Source: PGYR01 sp046290495 (GTDB lineage: Bacteria; Bacteroidota; Ignavibacteria; Kapaibacteriales; UBA2268). Taken from it: a DNA stretch of 64,000 nt. Shown here piece by piece: positions 8,094 through 17,715 of this stretch. The translations under genes and the position numbers were made by a program. The stretch covers positions 868,001 to 932,000 of the forward strand of contig JBKAGT010000005.1 of NCBI GenBank assembly GCA_046290495.1. Reading direction: 5' to 3'. How positions within the stretch are numbered: the first letter of the stretch is position 1; each line of letters starts with the position of its first letter. Below the pieces are notes generated by a model. It was given only the letters and a program-made list of their open reading frames with translations, searched no databases and was not told the origin of the DNA.

Positions 8094-8135
8094 TAATAAA
8101 AAATCCCTACACCTCATGTTAGAAATGTAGGGATT
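8094..8135 (-). terminator. Intrinsic terminator of the 8155-15497 operon
   Basis: A 10-bp perfect stem (8102-8111 with 8126-8135) and 14-base loop lie 20 bases beyond the stop of the leftward gene ending at 8155. On the minus strand the stem is followed by a T-rich run, as expected for Rho-independent termination. Confidence 0.75.
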
Positions 8136-8154
8136 GAATATTAAGTAATAAATT

Positions 8155-10062
8155 CTACTGCTTCACAAATTTAACAATGTGGTTATCTATTTTTAAAAAG
8201 TAAACCCCAGGTGAAAGACTTTCAATAGAAATTTTGTTCTTACTTTCTAGCTTTCCACTTTGTAATTCCTTCCCATTAATATCACTGATTTCGTAATTTT
8301 CTGAGAGCATTTTATAGTCAATGCCCTTAAGATATATAAAATCGGAAGCTGGGTTAGGATATAATGTTAAATTGTTTGAGTTATCATCAGTATGAACTGA
8401 GCTAATAACAGTAGTATAAAAGTTACATGTTTCTGAATATTCGCTATTAGATTCTGATTCAGAATTTATAGAACTAACTCTCCAGTAATAAAGCTTATTA
8501 GAAGCTAAAGTATCTATTACAGCAAAATTATCTTCTAGCGTATCTGTCAATATCAGCTCTGAGAAAGTAGTGTCACTTGCTATTTCTAAATAGTATTGAC
8601 CAGCATTTTTTACTTCATCCCATCTTAAAATAATATCATTCGATAGAATACTGTCGCCACAACTTGGTTCAGATAATATTGCTCTATCCAACTCAATACT
8701 GAAATTACAGATGTCTGACCATTCCGATAATTTCTGTTCATTTCCTGATTGTATTCTATAAAAATACTTTAAACCAGGTTGCAATGAAGTTAGTGAATAA
8801 GACTCTCCCTCTATATCATATTCACTTTGGATTATATCTTCAAATAAAGAATCTGTTGAAAATTCTAAATTATAGAAATCTGCACCTGATGATTTCTCCC
8901 ATTTCAATATGTCAGTGTTACTCAAGTTTCTTTCAGAACACCCCCCAGGGTAAATAACTTCAGGACTAAACACCATCTTTGATTGACCAAATTTGAAATA
9001 ATTCCCTTCGTATCTGAATACTCTTGCTTCATCTGTTATAAAAACAGGAGTATGGCCTAACCAAGCAGCATACTGGATTTCTGGTCTTCTAAGAACTCCA
9101 TCTACCATGTAGATATCCTCAGGATATTCAAAGTCCCAGGTCTTACCTCCATCATTTGTCATATAGATTTTGCCTCTGCCTGTAGCAAAACCATTGTATT
9201 CATCAAAAAATTCTATTTGACTAATGCCAAATATGGGAAAATTTTCAGTATCCAAAACTTTTTCCCAGTGCGTCATACCATTAGTTCCCTTGTAAATAAT
9301 ATCTCTACTTTGATGTCCATTGTCATTTCTTTTTTCACCAACAATATAAGATAATTTATTATTAACTATTTCTAAATCTAATAAAACTGTGTGCATTCCA
9401 GCTTGTTCAAACTCAAAATTATAAATATTCTCAATTGTAAAGTCATTGATATTAATTTTAATAAGTTCGCTTCTTTGTAAACTGCCGTCCTTAAAGAGTT
9501 TGTCAGCAATTAGATGAGTACTGTCTAAAAAAGTTTCGAACTCAAGAGATGTCCATTTCAACAAATCGGATGAACTTGTATCATAAGTCATCCAACCGTC
9601 GTGGGTAACATAAGCTTTAGCACCAATTTTTAAAAATCCCGTTTCCTCGTCATACATTATAAGCTCTTGAATTCTATCTGAGTTTTCGGTAAAGCTAATG
9701 TTTTCAAATGTTTTTCCCCCATCAGTTGATTTTTTAATTATTGGAATACTATTTGAATATGAAATATAAATATTATTAGAATCAGTAACCATTAGATTAT
9801 TCGGAAGTGTCAGTGTAGGGTCCTCATCAAAAAGAGCATTATAAGTATATAAAAGCTCCCAACTACTACCCTTATCTCTTGATATATATAGCTGTGGGTC
9901 TGCTAATTCATCTACTACTAAATAGAATCTGTTACTATCTAAAACAACCATATCACCATAAGAACTACCCCCTTCTAAACTGGGTCTATTCAAATAGACC
10001 CAGTCGCTTGCGAAGGATTGAATGCTTATAATTAGAAATATAATTAAAACTATTCTTTTCAT
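8155..10062 (-). CDS. T9SS-secreted beta-propeller/Fn3 protein
   Basis: The 635-residue protein has a signal peptide (to about residue 18). Repeated BNR-type blades follow (SRDKGSSWELL, KSTDGGKTFENI, TNDGGKTWDF), giving a sialidase-like propeller over about residues 20-360. Two Fn3-like modules (about 365-555) follow, and a C-terminal type A T9SS sorting domain (YPNPASDFIYL to the end). The product should be exported by the Sec system, then passed over the outer membrane and released or anchored at the surface. Its start codon shares one base with the stop of the subtilase gene, so it is the last gene of that operon. The propeller may bind glycans or protein, but no catalytic residues can be assigned. 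Confidence 0.75.
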   Translation of the reverse strand: MKRIVLIIFLIISIQSFASDWVYLNRPSLEGGSSYGDMVVLDSNRFYLVVDELADPQLYISRDKGSSWELLYTYNALFDEDPTLTLPNNLMVTDSNNIYISYSNSIPIIKKSTDGGKTFENISFTENSDRIQELIMYDEETGFLKIGAKAYVTHDGWMTYDTSSSDLLKWTSLEFETFLDSTHLIADKLFKDGSLQRSELIKININDFTIENIYNFEFEQAGMHTVLLDLEIVNNKLSYIVGEKRNDNGHQSRDIIYKGTNGMTHWEKVLDTENFPIFGISQIEFFDEYNGFATGRGKIYMTNDGGKTWDFEYPEDIYMVDGVLRRPEIQYAAWLGHTPVFITDEARVFRYEGNYFKFGQSKMVFSPEVIYPGGCSERNLSNTDILKWEKSSGADFYNLEFSTDSLFEDIIQSEYDIEGESYSLTSLQPGLKYFYRIQSGNEQKLSEWSDICNFSIELDRAILSEPSCGDSILSNDIILRWDEVKNAGQYYLEIASDTTFSELILTDTLEDNFAVIDTLASNKLYYWRVSSINSESESNSEYSETCNFYTTVISSVHTDDNSNNLTLYPNPASDFIYLKGIDYKMLSENYEISDINGKELQSGKLESKNKISIESLSPGVYFLKIDNHIVKFVKQ

Positions 10063-13000
10063 TATTTCACGACAATAAATTTATCTGACTTAAACTCAAG
10101 TCCATTTAATTCAAAACTAATAAAATATGTTCCAGTTACCAATTCTGATATATCTAAAGAAATAAAGCTATTATTTGATATATCATTGGATATTGACTGT
10201 ATTACAGGTTTACCGTTAAAATCATATAGTCTTATTTTTAGTCTTTCTACATTAGTCTCAGATATATTTACATCAATTCTGTTAGAACTTTGATTCAAGT
10301 TATACTCAAATACTATATCGTTAGAGTTTACTTTAGTATATTCAACAGCTTCTACATTTTCCATATAAATACTTTTGGATACTACATCGTTAATTTCATC
10401 TAACATATCACAAGTATATTCACAATCAATATTCTCTATAGGAGGATAAGTTGTTTGGTAAGTTAAGCTATCACAGATTGAGCTATTACCACTTGTACCA
10501 AGATCCGTTATCGTTTTTGTATCGTCATCATTGTAACAAACCATCATTCGTCTTAAACAACAATTTGAGTTACAAGGCTTATTTAGTTCAATAGTTCTTA
10601 CTTCTTCAGTTACTGGGTTCATAATTAATCTAGTCCATTGTGCCCAGCATGAAGATTTACTAACTCTCCATATATCACTACACCCGTCACCTGCATCCTT
10701 AGGTTCAAATCCCATCTTGTTTCTATCAATAATCTCTATTATAGATAATCTGTAAACCTCTGCATCTGAACAAAGTGAACAATTACTCCAAGTACCAGTA
10801 TTAGGTAATTCAAATCTTTCTATACTTGTAATTTGAATATCTTGCCATACACCACAAGCTATTCGTTGAGAGTAATTTACTTTTACATAGCAACCAGGAC
10901 AGCTTTTCAACTCAAATAATATTGATGGCATTTCAATGAAGTCATCGTCGAAACAGTCAGGTTTACATGGTTCTAAACTCGATTCAAGTTCACAAAATAC
11001 TGTTCGTTCTATTACACAAGGTATAGTGTCATTTGTTCCTCTCATTAATTTGATAGTGAAAGTATATGATTCACCTTCATTTATACATAGATTATAAGTA
11101 GATAGGTCAAGATTAGATAATGAAACCACTGTAGGAGTAATTATTGTTTCCTCATCTACCTCAGATGAAATTTCCACATGTGTATAACAAGGATAAGAAT
11201 CCAGATTTACATCTAAGTCATGTGAAACATAACATTGATTCACTGCACAATTAGAACCACCTTTCTCACTCGTAACTGTTAGCCAATCTTCCGCTTCATC
11301 TGGACAATCACAATCACATGTAATCGATTGCTCTAGTACGCAAGGGTTTTGATCACTAATTGATTTATATAAGTATATTTTTACAATATATACATCATTT
11401 TCACCAATACAAATATTGATACCTGGTAATTGACTTTCATTACTATATGGTAAAACAGATGTTGATGAACTACTACCATTGAGAATTGTTTCGACTTTAT
11501 AGTGCGAGTAAAGGTTACTACAAGTATATTCATCAGGTATATTTAAGCTGTGTGTTATTTCGCAGTCAGTTGAATCTGGACAGCTACCAGGTTTTTCTTT
11601 TGTCAGAACAAACCAACTATTGTCTACTGGACATGAATAATCACAACTTAAACTATTGAAAGTAATGTTTTGAGTAATTACTTCAGGCGTAGAGTAAGGG
11701 AAACTGAAACAAACATCAATCGTAGAACTACCGATAACATTATCATTATCGTATTTACAATCTCTAAATGTTTCAGCTCGTAAGGTTATAGGGTTGAGAG
11801 ATGTACCAGTTAAATCATTAGTTCCTAATAGTTCATTGTACGGACTATCAAAAGTAACTTTTGCACCCTCATCTACTGTGAAAGTACCCCCTTTGTGAAC
11901 TTTTAGTTTTTTAATCCTTAGTAATGCATCTTTTTCTACTATTAACTCACCACAAGGCATTACTTCTACTTCAATATCTAGCTCAACTTTATGTCCTTCA
12001 TCGATATATAGTTTGGATCCACCTTCCACTACTAATTTTCGAGTATTAGGTGTTTCAATATCAAAATTGTCAGAATCATAACTAATGTCCACTGCACTAA
12101 TTTTTGAACCACCTTTCATGTGCCATTCAGAATCAAATCTAAGTGCTATATCATTGTCACCTGCAACTCTAATATGTGCTCCAGGTTGCATAGTAGTTAT
12201 ACCACCACCCCCAAAAAGCATTCCATTATTGTATGTCGTTACAACTCCATAAATTTCTGATTCTGATGGAGCGCCACCAAACCATAAGCAACCAACACCG
12301 CCTGAAGTAGCGTCAATGTCTAAATCACCAACTCTAAGCTCACCTACAACTTCAACATCTTTAATATAACCTTGTATTAATATAATCCCTTCATCATTTG
12401 CAACATCAGTTACTATTTTATGATTAGCCCACGAAGGAATACCAATTAAGTTTCCATCTATAGCCAAGAGTTGGTTTTTTCTATTTCCAACCGTTCCCGA
12501 TGCACCAACAGTTAGCTCGATGCGACTATTTACATCTTCCAGTAATGTTACTCCATAATTATTGTATGCTTCTGGGTGCATTGGATTTGAAGCACCACCC
12601 CATTCTAGAACTTGCCATGGATCATCATCACCTGTTGTAGGGCCTCTAGCAAGACTAACTTCATAAAATTCTGGAGAACTGTTATCATCTGTCCAACTAC
12701 CCATGTGTAATAATTGATTACCATCAGGGTTAACATAACCTCTCGAATCTCCACTTCCATTATCATCAGCAAAAGGAAGTGTGTATGTTCCGTCAATTGT
12801 ATAGTCCGCTTTGTTCTCTATTGTATGAGCCATTGAGCGGTAAGCATTTACTTTTCCAAACCCACATCTTTGAGCCCACCATCTTTTTAATTTATCATTC
12901 GATTGTTCTAAATATTCTGGCTGAGTTGGAGATTCAGTAACAATTAACTTATCACCGCAATAATAAGGGTCTGGTGTATCACCATCATCTATTATTTTAT

Positions 13001-14720
13001 CTGCTGTAAAAGTAACAATATCATAAAATTTTCTTTGTACGTCTTCACCTACTATTGGATGCCCATTAGCGTCCAAAGGCACACCCATATAGTCATTTAT
13101 TGATGTCATTAGGCCAGCTACTCCAGCAATAAATGGTTGTCCTTGGGACACACCACTCCCATTTATATTTATTACCATATCTACGTTAGTAGTCATATCA
13201 GTTATAGCAATTGAGGGTCCAAGAACATCAACAGATGCTTGTCTTTTTATTGCTGCTCTTGTAGAGTCATCTGGGTTGTTATTAAATTTATCTGTTCCTG
13301 GAGAGAACATCCATCCACTATAAAATCGTTCTCTCCCTCTATGAGATGGCTCAACATAAGGAGTACTAGGATCAGACCACAGTAAACAGTCTTCATTATA
13401 CAAAATACCATCAGAAAGAGCTGCGATTGTAAGCCCTTTAAAATCTTTATCTGGAGTAGATCCTGGAAATATAGTTTGAGTTGAACCATTTGCTTTAGTA
13501 TTATAAGTCCAAGTATTCCCTGATACATTACGAATACCATAAGAACCACCTACAACACTGTCATTACAACCTGGTGTTAGGTTATTGCCATTACCTGATA
13601 CCCATATAATTCCTTTCTGAAATTGAACTAAACTTGCAGAATTTGAAGTATATGGGCGACAAGCGACTCTAACTCTTTCAGTATTTCCGTCATTTAAAAA
13701 ATCAGTATCTAAAATTTCAAAGTTGGAAGGAGAGGATATAAGTATACCTGAACAATCAAAGCATGAACCTATAAGCCCACCTGTTGGATTATTAGGAGTT
13801 GATAATAAATTATCATTATCACCTTTGGCTATAGCTTTTGGTAATACAGCAATTGCATGATCACCTTGTAATCCGTAGGTAGTAAATGAACCAGGAGTGT
13901 CTCCTAAATTACCAAGGGTACTAGAGTAAACGTTCCAATTTCCAGATCCCGTACTACTAGTGTTTTCTACAACATCCGTATATCTTGATTTTTGACTTAT
14001 AATTGGACTTGTATCATCTACATCAACAATTGTAATATTCTTTTTACCTGAAGAAAACTCCCATGATAGTGGAGTTTTTATTGAATAGTGCTCCCAAGCC
14101 CAACCCCTCTCATGAAATGATTTTGTATAAAATGAACCTGTATGGTTGTAATGAATATCATTGTAATTATTTGTAGTTGGGTCCAAAGTTCGATCATTTG
14201 GAACCATTGTTTTTATATTTATTGGTGAATGAAAAATATAAAATAGACTTCTACTTTCATATTTATTTAATATTTCATTTACCTTTTCAACATTGACCAA
14301 ATCGATAAAACTCAGAAGGAAATTTGTTTCATCAGCATTAACATCAAAACTATTTCTATACTTGGTTCTGACTTTTAGTGAACTATTTAATTCTACTAAA
14401 TCATTAATTAAACTAGAATAATTTTGTCTCACGCTGTTAAGTGTTAATTCTTCATCCCAAACTAAATTTGAATATTCAAACATAGGTTCTAAAGTAGAAA
14501 TACTCCATGTGCCTGATACATATAATGCGTTGTAATGTTGCTCTGGATTATAAGTATTTAAGAAATACTCAAGTTCTACCTTTGAAGTATCAAGGAATAC
14601 TGTTTCTTCCTCAAGGTTCAATTGAATTGAGATATCAACTAGAGATTGAGGTTTATCATCATTTTGAGAAAAAAGATAGTTAGTTGAAAAAAAGAGAAAT
14701 GCGATTAATAAGGTTTTCAT
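10062..14720 (-). CDS. Divergent subtilisin-like (S8) protease with Cys-rich repeats and T9SS sorting domain
   Basis: This 1,552-residue secreted protein has a signal peptide (1-18) and a pro-region (about 20-170) shared with the gene at 14724. A catalytic domain follows in which the S8 pattern can be read: Asp233 in IVDVDD, His288 in GDHAIAV, the oxyanion Asn377 in VSGNGN, and Ser525 in GVSQGQPFIAGVAGL (the usual form is GTSMATPHVAG). A beta-helix-like segment (about 690-960), two Cys-rich tandem repeats (about 1020-1250, with CPVDNSW and CPDEAEDW starts) and a C-terminal T9SS domain complete it. All catalytic positions are present, but the surrounding motifs are unusual, so activity is likely but unproven. 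It is the middle gene of an operon, 3 bases from the propeptide-like gene upstream. Confidence 0.7.
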   Translation of the reverse strand: MKTLLIAFLFFSTNYLFSQNDDKPQSLVDISIQLNLEEETVFLDTSKVELEYFLNTYNPEQHYNALYVSGTWSISTLEPMFEYSNLVWDEELTLNSVRQNYSSLINDLVELNSSLKVRTKYRNSFDVNADETNFLLSFIDLVNVEKVNEILNKYESRSLFYIFHSPINIKTMVPNDRTLDPTTNNYNDIHYNHTGSFYTKSFHERGWAWEHYSIKTPLSWEFSSGKKNITIVDVDDTSPIISQKSRYTDVVENTSSTGSGNWNVYSSTLGNLGDTPGSFTTYGLQGDHAIAVLPKAIAKGDNDNLLSTPNNPTGGLIGSCFDCSGILISSPSNFEILDTDFLNDGNTERVRVACRPYTSNSASLVQFQKGIIWVSGNGNNLTPGCNDSVVGGSYGIRNVSGNTWTYNTKANGSTQTIFPGSTPDKDFKGLTIAALSDGILYNEDCLLWSDPSTPYVEPSHRGRERFYSGWMFSPGTDKFNNNPDDSTRAAIKRQASVDVLGPSIAITDMTTNVDMVININGSGVSQGQPFIAGVAGLMTSINDYMGVPLDANGHPIVGEDVQRKFYDIVTFTADKIIDDGDTPDPYYCGDKLIVTESPTQPEYLEQSNDKLKRWWAQRCGFGKVNAYRSMAHTIENKADYTIDGTYTLPFADDNGSGDSRGYVNPDGNQLLHMGSWTDDNSSPEFYEVSLARGPTTGDDDPWQVLEWGGASNPMHPEAYNNYGVTLLEDVNSRIELTVGASGTVGNRKNQLLAIDGNLIGIPSWANHKIVTDVANDEGIILIQGYIKDVEVVGELRVGDLDIDATSGGVGCLWFGGAPSESEIYGVVTTYNNGMLFGGGGITTMQPGAHIRVAGDNDIALRFDSEWHMKGGSKISAVDISYDSDNFDIETPNTRKLVVEGGSKLYIDEGHKVELDIEVEVMPCGELIVEKDALLRIKKLKVHKGGTFTVDEGAKVTFDSPYNELLGTNDLTGTSLNPITLRAETFRDCKYDNDNVIGSSTIDVCFSFPYSTPEVITQNITFNSLSCDYSCPVDNSWFVLTKEKPGSCPDSTDCEITHSLNIPDEYTCSNLYSHYKVETILNGSSSSTSVLPYSNESQLPGINICIGENDVYIVKIYLYKSISDQNPCVLEQSITCDCDCPDEAEDWLTVTSEKGGSNCAVNQCYVSHDLDVNLDSYPCYTHVEISSEVDEETIITPTVVSLSNLDLSTYNLCINEGESYTFTIKLMRGTNDTIPCVIERTVFCELESSLEPCKPDCFDDDFIEMPSILFELKSCPGCYVKVNYSQRIACGVWQDIQITSIERFELPNTGTWSNCSLCSDAEVYRLSIIEIIDRNKMGFEPKDAGDGCSDIWRVSKSSCWAQWTRLIMNPVTEEVRTIELNKPCNSNCCLRRMMVCYNDDDTKTITDLGTSGNSSICDSLTYQTTYPPIENIDCEYTCDMLDEINDVVSKSIYMENVEAVEYTKVNSNDIVFEYNLNQSSNRIDVNISETNVERLKIRLYDFNGKPVIQSISNDISNNSFISLDISELVTGTYFISFELNGLEFKSDKFIVVK

Positions 14721-14723
14721 AGC

Positions 14724-15497
14724 CTACTCCGTTATTGAAAGTTTAATAATTTGTTTATCGTTAATTAATAGAAAGTAAACGCCAGAACTAAGGTGAGTAA
14801 TTGTATTATAATTTAGCGTATTAATTGAGCTCGAATTGTGTACTTTGTTGCCATTTAGGTCAAATATTTCAATACTTTCTAAGTATTCAGAATCAGAATT
14901 AATATTTAGAATTCCATTTGAAAAGTCTATTTTGAGCTCAAGGTAATTAGAAAGGTTCAACACATCTACACTAGTTGTGTTTGTTTCGACATTTATAGGG
15001 GAGTGAAAAATATAATATAAATCTCTTAACTCATATTTCGAAAGAACATTGAGAACCTGTTGAGCATTAACTAACTCTCCGTATGTTATAATGAAATTCG
15101 TTTCATTGATTTCAACGTCCCATTCTTCAAAATACTTGGTTTTAAGTATCAATGAATTACTCAGTTCAATCAAATCTTGAACAAAGTTTTCATATTTGTT
15201 TTTTACTTTATTTAAATCTAATTTCTCATCCCAATTTAAATCGGAATAATCGAACATACTTTCTTTAGTTGTAATATCCCATTTTCCATAGATATACATT
15301 GCATCATAGTATTCCTCTGGGGTATAGGTATTTAAGAAATAATCAACTTCAACTATTGATGTGTCTAGAAAAACATTCCCTTTTTCAAGGTTTAATTCAG
15401 TTGAAATATCAACTAGGGGTGGTAGATTATTTTCTTCTTGTGAATAAAGATTTAAACTAAAAAGAAAAAACAAGGTTGTTAGCATGATACATTTCAT
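14724..15497 (-). CDS. Propeptide-only paralogue of the adjacent subtilase, T9SS-sorted
   Basis: Of 257 residues, the first ~170 match the pre-pro region of the downstream subtilase almost throughout: LVDIS..LNLE..VFLDTS, FLNTY.PE..Y.A, and YYIFHSPIN against FYIFHSPIN. After about 20 linker residues it goes straight into a T9SS sorting domain, with no catalytic domain. A strong AAGGAGG site six bases before the ATG supports the start. The simplest origin is duplication of the subtilase followed by loss of the middle. A surface-displayed propeptide could act in trans as an inhibitor or folding helper of the protease made from the same transcript. That function is inference. Confidence 0.65.
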   Translation of the reverse strand: MKCIMLTTLFFLFSLNLYSQEENNLPPLVDISTELNLEKGNVFLDTSIVEVDYFLNTYTPEEYYDAMYIYGKWDITTKESMFDYSDLNWDEKLDLNKVKNKYENFVQDLIELSNSLILKTKYFEEWDVEINETNFIITYGELVNAQQVLNVLSKYELRDLYYIFHSPINVETNTTSVDVLNLSNYLELKIDFSNGILNINSDSEYLESIEIFDLNGNKVHNSSSINTLNYNTITHLSSGVYFLLINDKQIIKLSITE

Positions 15498-15689
15498 GGT
15501 ATCCTCCTTAATTAAAAGATTAAAAATTTGATTTATTCTATTTACAATTAAAGTCTATGTTGTGTTTGAAAAGTAGTATCCTAAATACTCCATAATATTC
15601 AGTCTTAAAGTAGAATAAAGAATATTAAAAGTAAATAGCCCGAAATATGATTTTTAGGTATGAAATTTTCTAATACTTTTTTAGTATGT

Positions 15690-16289
15690 TTACTTAAATA
15701 AGTAATTATACTTTACCTCTGCAGTAGACTGGATTTCTAATTTTTTGAAAATATTCTGCTTGTGTGACTTTACAGTATTTATTGAGACACACAAACGGTT
15801 TGCTATATAGCTTTCTGAATGATCATTAAAAAGTAACTCTACAATTTCAATTTCCCTTTTTGTGAGCTTTTTTGATTTACGCATTTCTTGTCTAAATGAC
15901 TGAGTTACAACACTGTTCTCATAAATCTTTTCTTGTTTGTAGACTATCTTCCTAATGTTGTTGAACATCCCATGGCAGCCAATTTTTTTTAGTAAGTAAC
16001 CATAAACACCATCTTCATAAGCCTTTCTAATTAGATTTGGACTATTATTTGCAGTCAATATTAAGAATTTCATTTCTTGATATTTTTTTATTAAATGAAG
16101 TGAGCTATTCCCATTGATGTCTAAATCTAAAATTGTTAAGTCATAGTTGCTTTTATCACTTTCAAACTCATCTATATTGAAGAATAAATCTACCGATGTA
16201 ACTTCCTTATTAATTTCTAAGTAAGTTTTAAATGATTCAGCAAAAACTCTGTGATCTTCAAGAACAGCTATTTTCATTTTTTCTCTCAT
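15690..16289 (-). CDS. LuxR/NarL-type response regulator
   Basis: The 199-residue protein has a receiver domain (about 5-120) with acidic residues LEDH near the start, the phospho-acceptor Asp55 in LTILDLD and the conserved Lys at GYLLKK. A C-terminal LuxR-type HTH (about 135-195) contains LTKREIEIVELL and IANRLCVSINTVKSHKQNIFKKL in two overlapping stretches. Two start codons are possible (16289 and 16277). No histidine kinase gene is adjacent. It lies 192 bases upstream of the propeptide-like/subtilase operon on the same strand and is its natural regulator. A copy of the 18-base motif lies about 63 bases before its start, shared with the CI-like/TPR operon; that operon's kinase-like stub might be linked to it. 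Confidence 0.85.
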   Translation of the reverse strand: MREKMKIAVLEDHRVFAESFKTYLEINKEVTSVDLFFNIDEFESDKSNYDLTILDLDINGNSSLHLIKKYQEMKFLILTANNSPNLIRKAYEDGVYGYLLKKIGCHGMFNNIRKIVYKQEKIYENSVVTQSFRQEMRKSKKLTKREIEIVELLFNDHSESYIANRLCVSINTVKSHKQNIFKKLEIQSTAEVKYNYLFK

Positions 16290-16351
16290 GAACTTCTATA
16301 TTTCGACTATAATATCTGATAACACAAGATATGAAATACTTGAGAGACTTT

Positions 16352-16370
16352 AATTGGCGTAAAAGTTCAG
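16352..16370. promoter_or_regulatory. Copy of the ATTGGCGTAAAAGTTCAG motif upstream of the response regulator
   Basis: The 19 bases AATTGGCGTAAAAGTTCAG are identical to those at 3224-3242. Like the copy at 3276, this one is followed by a GTA(C)TTTTTTT run and then AA. The position (about 63 bases before the start) and orientation relative to the gene match those at the CI-like regulator. It is probably a shared operator or promoter element. Confidence 0.45.
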
Positions 16371-16951
16371 AGACGGTACTTTTTTTAATAAACCTCATAA
16401 ATTCCTGGAATATATATTGCAATTGTAAGCTGTAGTACTAAAATACAACGTGGGATTTTCACATTTTGTAGAAACAGATTTAGTAATATTCTATTTTTAT
16501 ATCAAATGACTTGATATTATTTAAAAGGTATTTTATTAGAAAGTCAATTATCATAATCAGCAAATAATCGATTTTTTTTTCAGAAGTGATTTTTTTTGGG
16601 ATAGCTTTTTCTTAGGTCTATGGAGGAAAGTTACAGTGACTTGACTGCGTTTATGAAGTCGTTTTAAGCTGTTTTACTACTTATTTTAATGTTTTAGTCC
16701 GTTATTCTTCGTGTTTTATCTTTATTTATCCTCACTATCGTTGTTTTCGTGAAAATTTGTGAGAAAATGACAATAAAATCACCAATTTTCAAGCAAAATT
16801 GAGATAATTTCACCAATATTTGAATATTCTTAATGCTATTCAACGATGAATCAACAGCAGCGGGACTAATAATAACCTTGTCATCACAATTACTGAACGA
16901 TATTGGAATACATTTTCAATTGTTATATATTGGGAAAAAGGTAAATATTAT
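16371..16951. other. 580-base intergenic region without a recognisable gene
   Basis: The region separates the leftward response regulator from the rightward YjdF-like gene. It is very AT-rich with several T-runs (near 16570-16610). I see no open frame with coding character on either strand, no RNA gene and no clear repeat apart from the motif at its left end. It presumably holds the two divergent promoters; it could also be the remains of a decayed gene. Confidence 0.4.
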
Positions 16952-17641
16952 ATGATTAAGTATTGGATTCTTATAGCTCTATTTCTTGTTGGATTGTTAT
17001 TATCTGCAATCAATCCACACGATTATTTTACGTGGTTTCTTGAAGTATTACCTGCTATATTAGGATTGTTGGTTCTTATATTTACATACCCCCGCTTCAA
17101 ACTCTCTTATTTTACTTATGTAATGATTCTAATTCATTGTTATATCTTATTCGTGGGTGGTCATTATACTTATGCTGAAGTCCCTCTGTTTGAATGGATT
17201 AAAGATGTATTTCATCAAAGCAGAAACAACTATGATAAAGTTGGACACTTTGCCCAAGGGTTTGTTCCAGCAATAATAGTTAGAGAACTATTTATTAGAA
17301 AAGAAGTGGTTAGACCAGGTAACTGGCTACCATTTTTAACAGTTTGCGTAACCCTAAGTATTAGTGTAGTATATGAGTTTATTGAATGGTTTGTCGCTGT
17401 TATGTCAGGAGAGTCTGCAGAGTCTTTTCTAGGAACACAAGGGTATGTTTGGGATACTCAATCGGATATGCTCTATGCGATGATAGGAGCAATTAGTATG
17501 GTTGTTTTTGTATCCAAACTCCACGATAAAAAAATAGAAAATCTAATCATAACCAAAGATGGTTTAGACGGAAGTTTAGATTCAAAATCAATTGAAAATA
17601 AAATTAACGAATGGAAAAACAACCGAGAAAGCAATTATTAA
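16952..17641 (+). CDS. YjdF-like (DUF2238) integral membrane protein
   Basis: This 229-residue protein has about six predicted transmembrane helices (around 4-20, 30-48, 53-70, 93-110, 126-147, 172-191). The conserved polar segments of the DUF2238/YjdF family can be read: GGHYTYAEVPL, the NNYDKVGHFAQGF loop, VVYEFIEWF and GYVWDTQSDMLYAMIGA. The Asp/His-rich face suggests a metal or proton site, but the family function is unknown. It is a single gene between the response regulator and the broken HNH gene and is transcribed rightwards. Confidence 0.75.
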   Translation: MIKYWILIALFLVGLLLSAINPHDYFTWFLEVLPAILGLLVLIFTYPRFKLSYFTYVMILIHCYILFVGGHYTYAEVPLFEWIKDVFHQSRNNYDKVGHFAQGFVPAIIVRELFIRKEVVRPGNWLPFLTVCVTLSISVVYEFIEWFVAVMSGESAESFLGTQGYVWDTQSDMLYAMIGAISMVVFVSKLHDKKIENLIITKDGLDGSLDSKSIENKINEWKNNRESNY

Positions 17642-17715
17642 GTGATTAATACAAAAATACTAAGAGAGGGTTGAGCAAGTCTCTATCCTAATTATAAATA
17701 TGAATTTGAATCATC

